From an uncultured bacterium (lineage in GTDB: Bacteria > Verrucomicrobiota > Kiritimatiellia > CAIKKV01 > CAITUY01), in contig CAITUY010000051.1 of assembly GCA_903895695.1 (NCBI GenBank), positions 1 through 50,497 on the forward strand: a DNA stretch of 50,497 nt. Reading direction: 5' to 3'. Both the position numbers and the translations under genes were made by a program. The notes under the pieces were generated by a model. It was not told the origin of the DNA, ran no database searches, and worked only from the letters and a program-made list of their open reading frames with translations. Shown here in pieces: positions 41,221 through 50,399 of this stretch; the stretch's first letter is position 1; each line of letters starts with the position of its first letter.

Positions 41221-43095
41221 ATGACGCAATCCATCGAGCGTGTGTTGCAGGACGGTTTCTTCCCCCGCTTTGAAGACGAGGATGCTGGCGTCTTCTGGAA
41301 GAAGATCGAGTCCCATGCCGACACTCTCCGGCGTGGCGGGGTGACCCATCTGCGGGTCAATGACGCACCCCTCTCGATCCTGGAAGTCATGGATCCCGAG
41401 AATTCCTACATGCGTTTTACAACCTTTGGCTATTCCCTGGACAAATACGTGACATCCACCTGGAACGAGGGCATCTATCACCCCAGCATTCTGGAACTGA
41501 ACAGGAAGGCACTGCTCTATCAGGTCGGGATGGCCAAACGCTTCGGCTTCCGCTGTTTCATGCGCTGCGTCGAGATGACCTTGATGCCGGAAAGTTTCTT
41601 CCTGCGACATCCGTCCCTTCGTGGGCCGCGCGTCGACAACCCGGTATGCTCGACGTCCCCGCGGTTCGCGCTCTGTCCGATGCTTCCGGAGGTGCAGGAC
41701 CACTACCGGCAGATGATCAGGAAACTTCTGGAATTGGCGCCTGACCTCGACGAGATGCATATCTTCACCAACGACTCTGGCAGTGGCTTTTGCTACAGCT
41801 CGCATCTCTACAGCGGCCCCAATGGTCCGGGTAATTGTCGCAACGTTCCGGCCGGAAAGCAGGCACAGAGCTTTGCCAGGATTCTTCTGGAAGCCGGCCG
41901 CGAGGTGAATCCGCAGTTCCGGATCGTCATGACATCCGGCCTGAGCCCGAAGGAGAAGGACGACTTCCTTGAAAGCGCGCCCGAAGGCGTCGCCTCTTCT
42001 ATCTTTGGCGCTTTTGCATGGGGCGGGGGACTTGAAGACCGATGGCAAAACTTTGCGGTCGGCGCGGAGATTCATCAGGCAGAAGTGCGCCAGCAGGCCA
42101 GGGCGTGGGCGCTCGCCGATATGCGCGCCCGGGCTCGCTCCGTGACCAAGCATGGCGGCCTGGTCTACGCCTCCTACAATCCCGACTACTATTCCGGCCC
42201 ATCGGACGCGCCAAGGCCGTTCGAGGTGCAGGAGTGCCTGCTTGAATACAACAAACTCGGCGTTCGTAACATCATTGGCGGGGCATGGGGCACGCCATAC
42301 CATGCGAATGGCGCTATTCTTAAACAGTTCCTTGACGATGGCCCCCTGGAGGTGACGGCCGCCGTTCGTAAGTTGGCCGTCAACTGGGTGGGTGAGGCCT
42401 TTGCGGATTCCCTTTGCGGGGCGTGGCGGTGCTCCGAGTTCGCAGATCGCGAATGGCCCTCAGCGCCGAGCGGCGGCTATGCCTTCTTCGTAGACCCCGT
42501 CATCAATTATTGTCCGCTCGTTCCCGACTTTGCCGCGCTTCCGCCGGGTTCGCTGGATTACTTCCTCACGACGTTGATTCGCGATGCATTGAAGATGAAG
42601 GAAGGCCAGGGCGGTCTTTGGAGGAGGCGGCTGCACTGCAGTGATGCCACAAAGGCATACATAGTCAGGCAGATGGACGGCGTTGTGATTCCCTCCGATC
42701 AGAAGGCTCTGGATATCTTGACCGGCCTGCTTGCAAAGGGGATCTCCCAGGAAGCCAGAGCCTGCGTCGAGGTCCAGATCAAGGAAATTGGCGTCCATCT
42801 CTGCCATTCGCGACGCATCCGAAATCTGTTCGAGGCGGCCTTCCATCTGATCGCGTCCTGTGCCAAGCCCGATTGGCTTCACCCGCTTCCGGAGATTATC
42901 GATCTGGAGATCGAAAATAGTCTCCGTTGGGCGGCGTTCACAGGCGTTTCCGACCCAAAAGCCACCGCGCGGTTGAACCTGATGAAGGCGCATCGGCTGG
43001 ATCCAGTCAGTCCGGCCGATCTGTCCGCGTTCCAACCTTCTGAATACCGTGGACTGGACGCGTGGCCCGGCGCACACCGGGATATCAAGGAGTAA
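41221..43095 (+). CDS. Unknown TIM-barrel-like glycosidase candidate
   Basis: The product is 624 residues with no signal peptide. Barrel-like segments occur in order: GVTHLRVNDAPLSILEV, VGMAKRFGFRCFMRCVEMT, LDEMHIFTNDSGSGFCYS, NPQFRIVMTSGLSPKE and HGGLVYASYNPDYYSGPS. A helical C-terminal domain follows (about 450-620). The region around 180-190 (EMHIFTNDSGSG) recalls the active-site strand of GH67/DUF4838-like proteins, where acidic residues act on glucuronides. The resemblance is loose. No family is claimed. It sits in the middle of the plus operon, 4 nt after the previous gene and 5 nt before the next. Confidence 0.68.
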   Translation: MTQSIERVLQDGFFPRFEDEDAGVFWKKIESHADTLRRGGVTHLRVNDAPLSILEVMDPENSYMRFTTFGYSLDKYVTSTWNEGIYHPSILELNRKALLYQVGMAKRFGFRCFMRCVEMTLMPESFFLRHPSLRGPRVDNPVCSTSPRFALCPMLPEVQDHYRQMIRKLLELAPDLDEMHIFTNDSGSGFCYSSHLYSGPNGPGNCRNVPAGKQAQSFARILLEAGREVNPQFRIVMTSGLSPKEKDDFLESAPEGVASSIFGAFAWGGGLEDRWQNFAVGAEIHQAEVRQQARAWALADMRARARSVTKHGGLVYASYNPDYYSGPSDAPRPFEVQECLLEYNKLGVRNIIGGAWGTPYHANGAILKQFLDDGPLEVTAAVRKLAVNWVGEAFADSLCGAWRCSEFADREWPSAPSGGYAFFVDPVINYCPLVPDFAALPPGSLDYFLTTLIRDALKMKEGQGGLWRRRLHCSDATKAYIVRQMDGVVIPSDQKALDILTGLLAKGISQEARACVEVQIKEIGVHLCHSRRIRNLFEAAFHLIASCAKPDWLHPLPEIIDLEIENSLRWAAFTGVSDPKATARLNLMKAHRLDPVSPADLSAFQPSEYRGLDAWPGAHRDIKE

Positions 43096-43100
43096 CCACC

Positions 43101-45497
43101 ATGAAGAGTGAAATCCGCATTCTCGCATTATCGGCGCTGGCCCTGCTGGCCGGCTCCGTTGTCATGGCCGACACGCCGGCCGCCGCCCCTATGATTCCCG
43201 ATCTTCCCTGGGAAAAACGCTCCGACTGGATTGACGTCACGACCGATGTCACCCCCGTGGCCAAGGGCGACGGCATCGCCGACGACACGGACGCGCTCCA
43301 GGCCGGCTTCAAGGCCATGAAGCATGGCAGCGTTTTGTGCCTTCCGGCCGGAACCTACCGCATCACCCGGACGCTGCTGCTCGGCGGCCCGACGAATTTG
43401 GGCGGCATTGACAACGCGGCCATCATCGGCCATGGCCGCTCCACCAGGATCGTCTGGGATAGCGAATCGGACACGGCGATGATCAAGGAACTGGGCTACA
43501 CCCATGCGAACTTCACCGGCTTCCTGCTCAATGGACGCGGCAAGGCCAGCGCCGGCGTTCAGCACTCCTCCTTCCGGTTCGGCACCAACATGCGTTATCA
43601 ACATGTCGCCTTCCTGAACATGTCCGGTAACGGGGTGAGTGTCGGGGTGCCGCGCCACATGGGATTTGACGGCAAGGCCAACGGGCTGCAAACGGCCGAG
43701 ACGGTCTTCGAGAACTGCGTCTTCGAAAACTGTTTCCGGGGCATGTATATTGGGAATTACAACGATTACGACTATGTCTTCGACGGTTGCGAGTTCCGCA
43801 ACTGCGGCTATGGCATCGTCGACGACTACGGCTGCGAATATGTCCGCAACTGCCATTTTGAGCGCAGCAAGATCGCCGACATTCTTGAGCATGGGTGCCA
43901 TGGCAGCGCCGCCTGGCGCTGCAGTTCCTACGGCTCCGGCGCCTTTATCGACTACTCTACGCCGACCGCGCCCTTCATGATGCAGGATTGCAATATCGAC
44001 GCCTGGAGCGACCGCCGCGGTGCTGTGCTCCTTAACGGTGCACCTTTCGCCATATCCGACTGCACCATCGGGAACCCCGCGACCTCGCTCGTTCCGGAAG
44101 AGTTCCGGGACCGTATCCCCATCTGGTCCGTCAAGATCATCTGCAAGGAAGCGCAACGCGTCATCCTTTCCGACAGTACGTATGCATTCAAGGGACAACT
44201 GCTGCCGTTGACACGCAAAGACGTGTTGGGTGACTGTGCCCTGGGCTTTGACACCGGCAGAGTCTATGACATCCCGGCCGGCGAACGTTCCGGTTGCCTC
44301 ATCAAGTCCGCCAAACAGTCGTTCCTGAAGACGTCGGTGCCCATGCCCGGCAAGATCTTCGATGCCAAGCGCGACTTCGGCGCCAAGGGTGACGGTAAGG
44401 CCGACGACACCGAGGCGGTTCAGAAAACCATCGACGCGGCCCGCACACAGGGCAAAGGCGCCATGGCCTATTTGCCGGCCGGACAATACAACATCTCCAA
44501 GACACTGGAGGTCAGCGGCTCGAACTGGACCCTTGCCGGCGCAGCCGTGGTGGCAACCACATTGGACTGGGTTAGCAAGGAGCCGGGTGCAGTCGTGCAT
44601 GTCTCCGACCCCGACCATGTGGCAGTCGAGAACATGGGCATTGGCCATAATCTGACGAGTAAGAACGAGGAGGACATCCTTCAGACATCCATCGGATCAA
44701 GGCCCTCGTTCGTCACCTATGACCGGATCTACGTCTATAACCCGTGTTACGACAAGAAGACGGACCATCCCGCCGAGTACTACCGCCGCCGGGGTCTGCA
44801 CTGCAAGGCGCTCAAGAAGGACGATACCGTCCTGGTCAAGTACATCGGCGGGAATGTCCACATCGAGGACTCTGCCGCGGCGACCATCCTCTTCGGCGTC
44901 ATCAGCGGTCCCATTGTGGTCGAGGGCAAGTCGAAAGAGCGCGGCGGGTTCGTCGGCGCGTTGACAAAATTCAGCGGCGGCGAAGATCCGTGCATCCTGG
45001 TCAGGGATAGCAACAGTTTTGTCGTCAGCGACCTTTACATGGAGGGAACGCCCAGCAACGTCTATCTGGCCGGGAACGATGGCGATGCCCCGGGCCGCGT
45101 CACCATTCAGGGCGCCAAGTACCAGCGTGGCGGCGAATGGCAAACAAACTCCCCCGCAGTGACCGAAAACTATCATGGCGAACTGAGCATCGTGCTCGAT
45201 TCCATGGCCGATCCGACCGAGAGGTTCGTCGTCAACGGCAGTAACTCGATGTCGTTCCTTCTGCTCGGCGTCGGGTTCAGCGACACCATCGCCTCCCTCC
45301 AAGGCAGCCCAGCCATGAAACTCCATTGCCTTGCCAACGAAGGCTGGAAGGACAAGACCATCAATTTCGACTGCCCGCCCTCAGTGAAGGACACGGATTT
45401 CAGTGCCGCAGCCCCGCAAGCGGCCCATGCCTTCGATGACCTGCGGAAACTCGGCGAGACTGACCTCAAGATCAACTATCCGGATGTTCTGAGATAG
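43101..45497 (+). CDS. Secreted pectate-lyase-3-type beta-helix protein (second of three)
   Basis: The product is 798 residues. The signal peptide is MKSEIRILALSALALLAGSVVMA. There are two Pectate_lyase_3-like N-caps, GDGIADDTDALQAGFKAM near residue 56 and DFGAKGDGKADDTEAVQKTI near residue 425, so the protein is a tandem of two beta-helices. Rungs such as CVFENCFRGMYIGNYND and CEFRNCGYGIVDDYGCEYVR are Cys- and Asn-rich in the first half. It is more distant from the other two beta-helix proteins, which are similar to each other. AAGGAG lies eight bases before ATG 43101. An exported lyase or depolymerase is the likely role; active-site residues are unassigned. Confidence 0.88.
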   Translation: MKSEIRILALSALALLAGSVVMADTPAAAPMIPDLPWEKRSDWIDVTTDVTPVAKGDGIADDTDALQAGFKAMKHGSVLCLPAGTYRITRTLLLGGPTNLGGIDNAAIIGHGRSTRIVWDSESDTAMIKELGYTHANFTGFLLNGRGKASAGVQHSSFRFGTNMRYQHVAFLNMSGNGVSVGVPRHMGFDGKANGLQTAETVFENCVFENCFRGMYIGNYNDYDYVFDGCEFRNCGYGIVDDYGCEYVRNCHFERSKIADILEHGCHGSAAWRCSSYGSGAFIDYSTPTAPFMMQDCNIDAWSDRRGAVLLNGAPFAISDCTIGNPATSLVPEEFRDRIPIWSVKIICKEAQRVILSDSTYAFKGQLLPLTRKDVLGDCALGFDTGRVYDIPAGERSGCLIKSAKQSFLKTSVPMPGKIFDAKRDFGAKGDGKADDTEAVQKTIDAARTQGKGAMAYLPAGQYNISKTLEVSGSNWTLAGAAVVATTLDWVSKEPGAVVHVSDPDHVAVENMGIGHNLTSKNEEDILQTSIGSRPSFVTYDRIYVYNPCYDKKTDHPAEYYRRRGLHCKALKKDDTVLVKYIGGNVHIEDSAAATILFGVISGPIVVEGKSKERGGFVGALTKFSGGEDPCILVRDSNSFVVSDLYMEGTPSNVYLAGNDGDAPGRVTIQGAKYQRGGEWQTNSPAVTENYHGELSIVLDSMADPTERFVVNGSNSMSFLLLGVGFSDTIASLQGSPAMKLHCLANEGWKDKTINFDCPPSVKDTDFSAAAPQAAHAFDDLRKLGETDLKINYPDVLR

Positions 45498-45532
45498 TGT
45501 TGCGTCGATGGCAAAGGGAGTATAGACCAAGG

Positions 45533-48013
45533 ATGAAACAGTCTGAGATGATCGATTCCGAGCTGACGGAAATTAAGAAGCGCGTTCGCTTCGTTGTTGA
45601 TTCCGCATGCTATCTGAAGCAATTCGAGAATGTTTTCCTGCGCCCGATTCGAAATGGTTATGACGCGTTGCCAGTCGGAAATGGCGATCTGGCTGCCATC
45701 GTCTGGCAGCCGGACCATCTGACATGGATGCTCAACAAGTCCGATATTTCGGGTGAAGCCTCCCAGGCCGCCCGGGTGGTCATTGAAACGCCCAAGCCGC
45801 TCGCGGATCGCGTGGGACGCCTGCAAACGCGGCTTTCGTTAGCCAACTCCACCGTCGAGATCAAATACACCGGCGGAGAACTGGGCATGTGTCCTCGCCC
45901 CGATGACATACCCGCGACGGAACGGATGGTCACATGGCGTGGCGTCACCGCTCGCGTCCCTGAACCGGAACCGTTCGATCTGGGCACACTCGAGGTGAGC
46001 GGTTGCATCCCCCATGGAAGGAACGTGCTGCTGCTCTCGTATGACGAAAGAGCCGAAGCACCGCATCCGACCCGGATCCGGCTGGAACGATGGCTGCAGT
46101 CCGATTGGGGCCGCCAAATGGAACTGGCAGTCCGCGAGCGTATGCTGACTATTTCGTATGCCCTGAACAGCGGTGTACGCTACGCCGTAGCGCTGGCGTT
46201 TGACGGATTCGATGGCGCCAATCTGATCCAGCCCAGTCCGCTGCAACTCGCGATTGAAATACCGGCGACAACGGCACTCCACGGCCGTCTGGCTGTGGCC
46301 GTGGTCACGAGCTACGAAGCCGATGATCCCCTCTCCGCGGCGATGGCGCTGGCAAAACAGACCTTGTCGGAAGATCCGGTTGAACTCAAGAAGGAGCATG
46401 ACGCGTTCTGGTCCAGATTCTGGAATCAATGTTTCGTTGAATCGGGACATCCCTACGCCAACATGCTGTATCACATGGCGATCTATGAACTGGGCATCAC
46501 GTCGCTCGGTCACCGGCCCGTGAAGTTCAATGGCGCCTTGAATCTGTGGAATGAAAGGCCCAGGGCTTGGGGAGCCTCCTACTGGTGCCACAACCAGCAT
46601 TCCGTGTATCTCCCCGCCTATGCGGCTAATCACCCGGAATTGGCGGATAACTTTCTGGAGTGGATCGTCCAGAGCAGGCCGGAAGCCTGTAACGCCGCAA
46701 AGAAGTATTTCGGCGTTGCGGGGGCGTATTACCCGGAGACCATGCACCACGATTTCAAAGTGCAGGCCCCGGATGTGCCGGTTCCGGAAAACGAAACCGG
46801 CGATCTTGGCTTTTCATTGGACATGAAGTACATCCTTTCCAGCGGCACGCGCTATGCCATCCTGTTGTGGGACCGTTACCGCTACACGCTGGACGAGCCC
46901 TTTCTGAGGGAAAAAGCGTATCCAGTGTTACGCGACGTGGCTGAATTTTATGTGAATTACGGCAAGCTTGGCGAGGATGGGCGCTACCATGTGGAGCCAT
47001 CCCTCTCATGGGAGGAGCGGCCGGTCGGGCGTGACGGTCATGCCGACTGCGCGGCCTGGCGGGCGATTTTCTCCCTCGCGATCAAGGCCGCGGCTGAATT
47101 GGGCGTTGATCAGAAACGCGCGACAGTCTGGAAGGAGCGGTTGCGCAAGGCACCCCCCTATCCGGTTGTGGACGGCCTGTTCAGCGCGGTGGTGCACAAC
47201 GATGGAACCCCGGAACCGCCGGATCACTTTCAGTGGCAGGTTCCAAATATTTCCAGCGTGTTTCCCTACGGGGCTATCGGCCTGCAGTCAACCGTGAAGA
47301 TGCGCAAACTTGCCGAGGCCACGTTTGAGCGTTATCGGTTCAATGCGGACGCCGGCCACGAGTATCTGCCGTTGGTCGCCGCGCGGCTCGGGCTTGCAGA
47401 GGGATGGCGCGCCGCCCTCTACCAGTTCATGCAGTTTTTCCAAGTGTATGACAACGGCCTGTTCAATTACTACAGCAGCGTCGGGAACAAGGACGAGGAA
47501 TCGACCAAGAGAAATGGCATCCATCCCTACCTGGAAAGTTCGGGGATCTTCTCGGCGGCCGTCAATGAGATGCTCCTGCAAAGCCATGATGGCACAATCC
47601 GCGTGTTCGCTGCGGTTCCGGAACGATGGCATTCCCGCTTCATCCTCCGGGCCGCCGGTTCATTCCTGGTGGCCAGCGAGCATCGCGGCCGCGAGGGCGT
47701 CCCCTACATTCTGATCCAGCCGCTGGGCGGCAAGCCGCGATCCTGTCGTGTGGTGCTTCCGTGGTCAGGAAGAGGCGCGACCGTGCAGGCAGATGCGGTC
47801 AGCGTGCCGTTTCAGCAGAAAGGGCGCATCATTACGTTCCAGGCGGAACCCGGAACCGTGTATGCGATCACGCCGCTTGGAAGGGTTCTGGCCGACGTGT
47901 CGATGGTGCGCATCGAGCCACGGACGGACGGGTCGCCCGCCCGTCTGGGTGTTGTTTGGTATGGGAACCGCGAAGGCGCCGACTATCACACGAGCACGTT
48001 CCCGCTTTGGTGA
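45533..48013 (+). CDS. GH95/DUF5703-like (alpha/alpha)6 glycoside hydrolase
   Basis: The product is about 826 residues with no signal peptide. ALPVGNGDLAAIVWQPDHL (about 45-63) matches the start of GH95 alpha-L-fucosidases and DUF5703 proteins (xLPLGNGxxGA). The C-terminal LLQSHDGTIRVFAAVPERW (from about 681) is the hallmark of the GH95 C-terminal domain. Between them lies a helical barrel (LNLWNERPRAWGASYWCHNQ, YHVEPSLSWEERP, HEYLPLVAARLGLAEGW). Substrate candidates are alpha-fucose or alpha-galactose linkages. ATG 45533 follows AGGGAG at a rather long spacing (12 nt). A GTG at 45497 that shares a base with the upstream stop is the alternative start. Confidence 0.8.
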   Translation: MKQSEMIDSELTEIKKRVRFVVDSACYLKQFENVFLRPIRNGYDALPVGNGDLAAIVWQPDHLTWMLNKSDISGEASQAARVVIETPKPLADRVGRLQTRLSLANSTVEIKYTGGELGMCPRPDDIPATERMVTWRGVTARVPEPEPFDLGTLEVSGCIPHGRNVLLLSYDERAEAPHPTRIRLERWLQSDWGRQMELAVRERMLTISYALNSGVRYAVALAFDGFDGANLIQPSPLQLAIEIPATTALHGRLAVAVVTSYEADDPLSAAMALAKQTLSEDPVELKKEHDAFWSRFWNQCFVESGHPYANMLYHMAIYELGITSLGHRPVKFNGALNLWNERPRAWGASYWCHNQHSVYLPAYAANHPELADNFLEWIVQSRPEACNAAKKYFGVAGAYYPETMHHDFKVQAPDVPVPENETGDLGFSLDMKYILSSGTRYAILLWDRYRYTLDEPFLREKAYPVLRDVAEFYVNYGKLGEDGRYHVEPSLSWEERPVGRDGHADCAAWRAIFSLAIKAAAELGVDQKRATVWKERLRKAPPYPVVDGLFSAVVHNDGTPEPPDHFQWQVPNISSVFPYGAIGLQSTVKMRKLAEATFERYRFNADAGHEYLPLVAARLGLAEGWRAALYQFMQFFQVYDNGLFNYYSSVGNKDEESTKRNGIHPYLESSGIFSAAVNEMLLQSHDGTIRVFAAVPERWHSRFILRAAGSFLVASEHRGREGVPYILIQPLGGKPRSCRVVLPWSGRGATVQADAVSVPFQQKGRIITFQAEPGTVYAITPLGRVLADVSMVRIEPRTDGSPARLGVVWYGNREGADYHTSTFPLW

Positions 48014-48059
48014 TGGAGTTTCGGGCTGGAAGAACGCACGCATCTGAAAGGAACACGCA

Positions 48060-50324
48060 TTGAACTGGAATCGATGTTTCACCGCCAAGCTGCTGGCTAT
48101 TTCCCTGATCGCGCCATCGCTCGCATGCGCCGCGCCGGAGCGGTCACGCGAGGAGTTCGTCGGGCCTTTTTCGAGCTGGAAAAACGTTAAGGCCGATTTC
48201 GGCGCTGTTGGCGATGGCAAGGCCGACGATACGGCGGCCATTCAGAAGGCGCTGGAAGCCTTGCGCTTCCATAAGGATTTTAACGTTCTCTATTTCCCGG
48301 CCGGCACGTACCGTATCACCGACACGATCCAACTGCTGCGGACGACGCACGAGGAAGCCAACGGCGTGAACATCATCGGGGAGGACCCGCTGAAAACGAT
48401 CATCTGCTGGGACGGCCCCGCCGACAAGACCATGCTCTTCTACAACCCCTGGTATTCCGTCATGAGCCGCCTGACGCTCGACGGCTTCGGCAGGGCCAAG
48501 ACGGCCATCCAGCACGGCGAGCGCTTCTCGACTGCCAATGAGTTTTCCGATCTAATCATCCGAAACGTGCAGTTCGGTATCGAGGCCGGGATTAAGAACG
48601 GCATCGCCGAGACCGCGGTACTGCGCTGCCGGTTCTATCGCTGCGCGAAGGCCGGAATCAGCATTCAGGACTTCAACTCGCTCGACTGGTGGATCTGGCA
48701 CTGCTGGTTCGAGGATTGCGGCGTCGGTGTTTCGAACGAATTCGGCTCCGGCAATTTTCACACCTACCAGAACACCTTCGTGCATTCGACGGACACGGAC
48801 ATCTCCATCCGGCACTGCGGGAACTTTTCCTTTTTCGGCAACACCTCCATCGGTTCCCACCGCTTCTTTCATGCCAAACGGGCCAAGAACTGGAAGGATA
48901 CCGAGACCTGGGGCGCACAAGTCGTTCTGCAGGACAACGTCATCCTCGATCCGACCGACGCGACGCCGATCGTTATCGAGGGCAATGGCCCCACGCTGAT
49001 CCTCGACAACACCATGCGCGTGGCCGGAAACGGTCCCATCGTACGCAGCACGCCGCCGAGCGACATCGCTGACGTCCTGGCCATCGGCAATCGCTGGACC
49101 GTGGGCGCCATGCAGGTGAAAGGCCGGGTGACCGAGTTGGACAACACCGTGGTGGCGGCCAGGGCGATCGCGGATGTCACCATCTCGCCCGCGCCTTTTC
49201 TGCCCCACGTGCAACGACCGGTCTTTGAACTGCAGGCCGGCGCGGGGGGCGACGCCATCCAGCAGGCGATCGATAAGGCCGCCGCCATGAAAGGCCAGCG
49301 TCCGGTCGTCTACCTGCCGATGGGGGATTATGCGATTGGAAAGACGTTGGTGATCCCGGCCGGCTGCGACCTGCAGATGATCGGCACCGGCGCGTGGAAG
49401 ACCTCGTTGCGTGCCAGCGGGCTTGGTAACGCGCCGCTCCTGCGCGTGCAAGGTCCCACGCATGCGAACTTCCGGAACTTGTCTGTCGAGGGCAGCAAGA
49501 CCGGGGTCGGCATCCTGGTGGAGAACTGCGATCAGGAAGGCAGCCGCATCTTCGGCGAGCAAGTCTTGGGGGCTGGCGTGGACTATGGCATGGTGATCGA
49601 GGGCTTGACCCACGCGCAGGTCGAACTGCACGGCGGAGAGCACGAAGGTGTGCAAGTGGTTGGCGCCGGACCGGCCACCCAACCGTGGACATTCTTCTTC
49701 GGCGGCACCGCCGGTCGCAACGAAAGCGGCGCCCCCGGCATCCCGCTGTACGATGTTCAGCAAGGCGGTCGCCTGTATGTGCGCGACATGTGGTGCGAGG
49801 GCGGATCCTGGCGGATGTTCAACTTCACCGGCAGCGGCGAATTTGCCTACCTGAGCGGGCTGATCAACATCGACACCGGTGACCGCATGGACAAGAAAGA
49901 ATGGGAAAAGGATGTGCGCAAGACGACAGATCCGGAGAACATTGACGGGTTCAAGGGGAAAATCTCGCTCGTGATGGTGAGTTTGAACAACACGAAGATG
50001 CGGATTGCCCCTCCGACCGCCGACCTGAAGCTCCTGCTGTTCGGCAGCGTCCTTCCCGGTCCCATCAAATCGTTGGCGGATCCGGAGGTGAAGGGACATA
50101 TCGTGACTGCGAATATGAAGACGTCCAACGGCACCGGCGGCGCATCTGCCGACGGCGTTGGCAAGGCGTCGCCCGAGTACCTCCGCGAGATGCTCGCGGC
50201 CCTGCGCACGGTCAAGCCACGGCCTGATACGGAGCTGCCCGACAGCGCGACCGACGTGCGGTTATTCCGGGTGTGGGCCCATGGACTGAACGGCATTCGC
50301 GTGCAAGCAAACCCCGAAAAATAG
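48060..50324 (+). CDS. Secreted pectate-lyase-3-type beta-helix protein (third; sibling of 28615-30885)
   Basis: The product is 754 residues from a TTG start at 48060, supported by AAAGGAA seven bases upstream and a proper signal peptide (NRCFTAKLLAISLIAPSLACAA). Next comes EEFVGPFSSWKNVKADFGAV, then GDGKADDTAAIQKAL, nearly identical in layout to the minus-strand protein of 756 residues. CWFEDCGVGVSNEFGSGNFH, a second N-cap (AIDKAAAMKGQRPVVYLPM, then GDYAIGKTLVIPAG) and a shared C-terminal SATDVRLFRVWAHGLNGIRV also match. The two arose by duplication and now lie at opposite ends of divergent operons. It is the last gene of the plus operon, 46 nt after the GH95-like gene. Exported lyase or hydrolase is the likely role. 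Confidence 0.88.
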   Translation: MNWNRCFTAKLLAISLIAPSLACAAPERSREEFVGPFSSWKNVKADFGAVGDGKADDTAAIQKALEALRFHKDFNVLYFPAGTYRITDTIQLLRTTHEEANGVNIIGEDPLKTIICWDGPADKTMLFYNPWYSVMSRLTLDGFGRAKTAIQHGERFSTANEFSDLIIRNVQFGIEAGIKNGIAETAVLRCRFYRCAKAGISIQDFNSLDWWIWHCWFEDCGVGVSNEFGSGNFHTYQNTFVHSTDTDISIRHCGNFSFFGNTSIGSHRFFHAKRAKNWKDTETWGAQVVLQDNVILDPTDATPIVIEGNGPTLILDNTMRVAGNGPIVRSTPPSDIADVLAIGNRWTVGAMQVKGRVTELDNTVVAARAIADVTISPAPFLPHVQRPVFELQAGAGGDAIQQAIDKAAAMKGQRPVVYLPMGDYAIGKTLVIPAGCDLQMIGTGAWKTSLRASGLGNAPLLRVQGPTHANFRNLSVEGSKTGVGILVENCDQEGSRIFGEQVLGAGVDYGMVIEGLTHAQVELHGGEHEGVQVVGAGPATQPWTFFFGGTAGRNESGAPGIPLYDVQQGGRLYVRDMWCEGGSWRMFNFTGSGEFAYLSGLINIDTGDRMDKKEWEKDVRKTTDPENIDGFKGKISLVMVSLNNTKMRIAPPTADLKLLLFGSVLPGPIKSLADPEVKGHIVTANMKTSNGTGGASADGVGKASPEYLREMLAALRTVKPRPDTELPDSATDVRLFRVWAHGLNGIRVQANPEK

Positions 50325-50357
50325 CGCGTGGTGACGACAAACAAGCTTGGCGCAGAT

Positions 50358-50383
50358 TCAGACCTCCTGACATAGGGGTCTGA
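50358..50383. terminator. Hairpin after the plus operon; possible IS end
   Basis: TCAGACC (50358-50364) pairs with GGTCTGA (50377-50383), with extra inner C-G pairs across a bulge. The loop is about 7 nt. T5 runs follow at 50396-50400 and 50406-50410, too far for a textbook intrinsic terminator. The right arm (GGGGTCTGACATTCTGTCC) could instead be the outer end of an insertion element. Confidence 0.4.
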
Positions 50384-50399
50384 CATTCTGTCCGCTTTT

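Noticed and set aside
25320..50324. Search for sulfatase, SusC/D, TonB receptor, ABC/MFS transporter or regulator genes within the carbohydrate locus
   Set aside because: No CxPxR sulfatase signature, TonB box or receptor, transporter helices or helix-turn-helix protein was found among its ten products.
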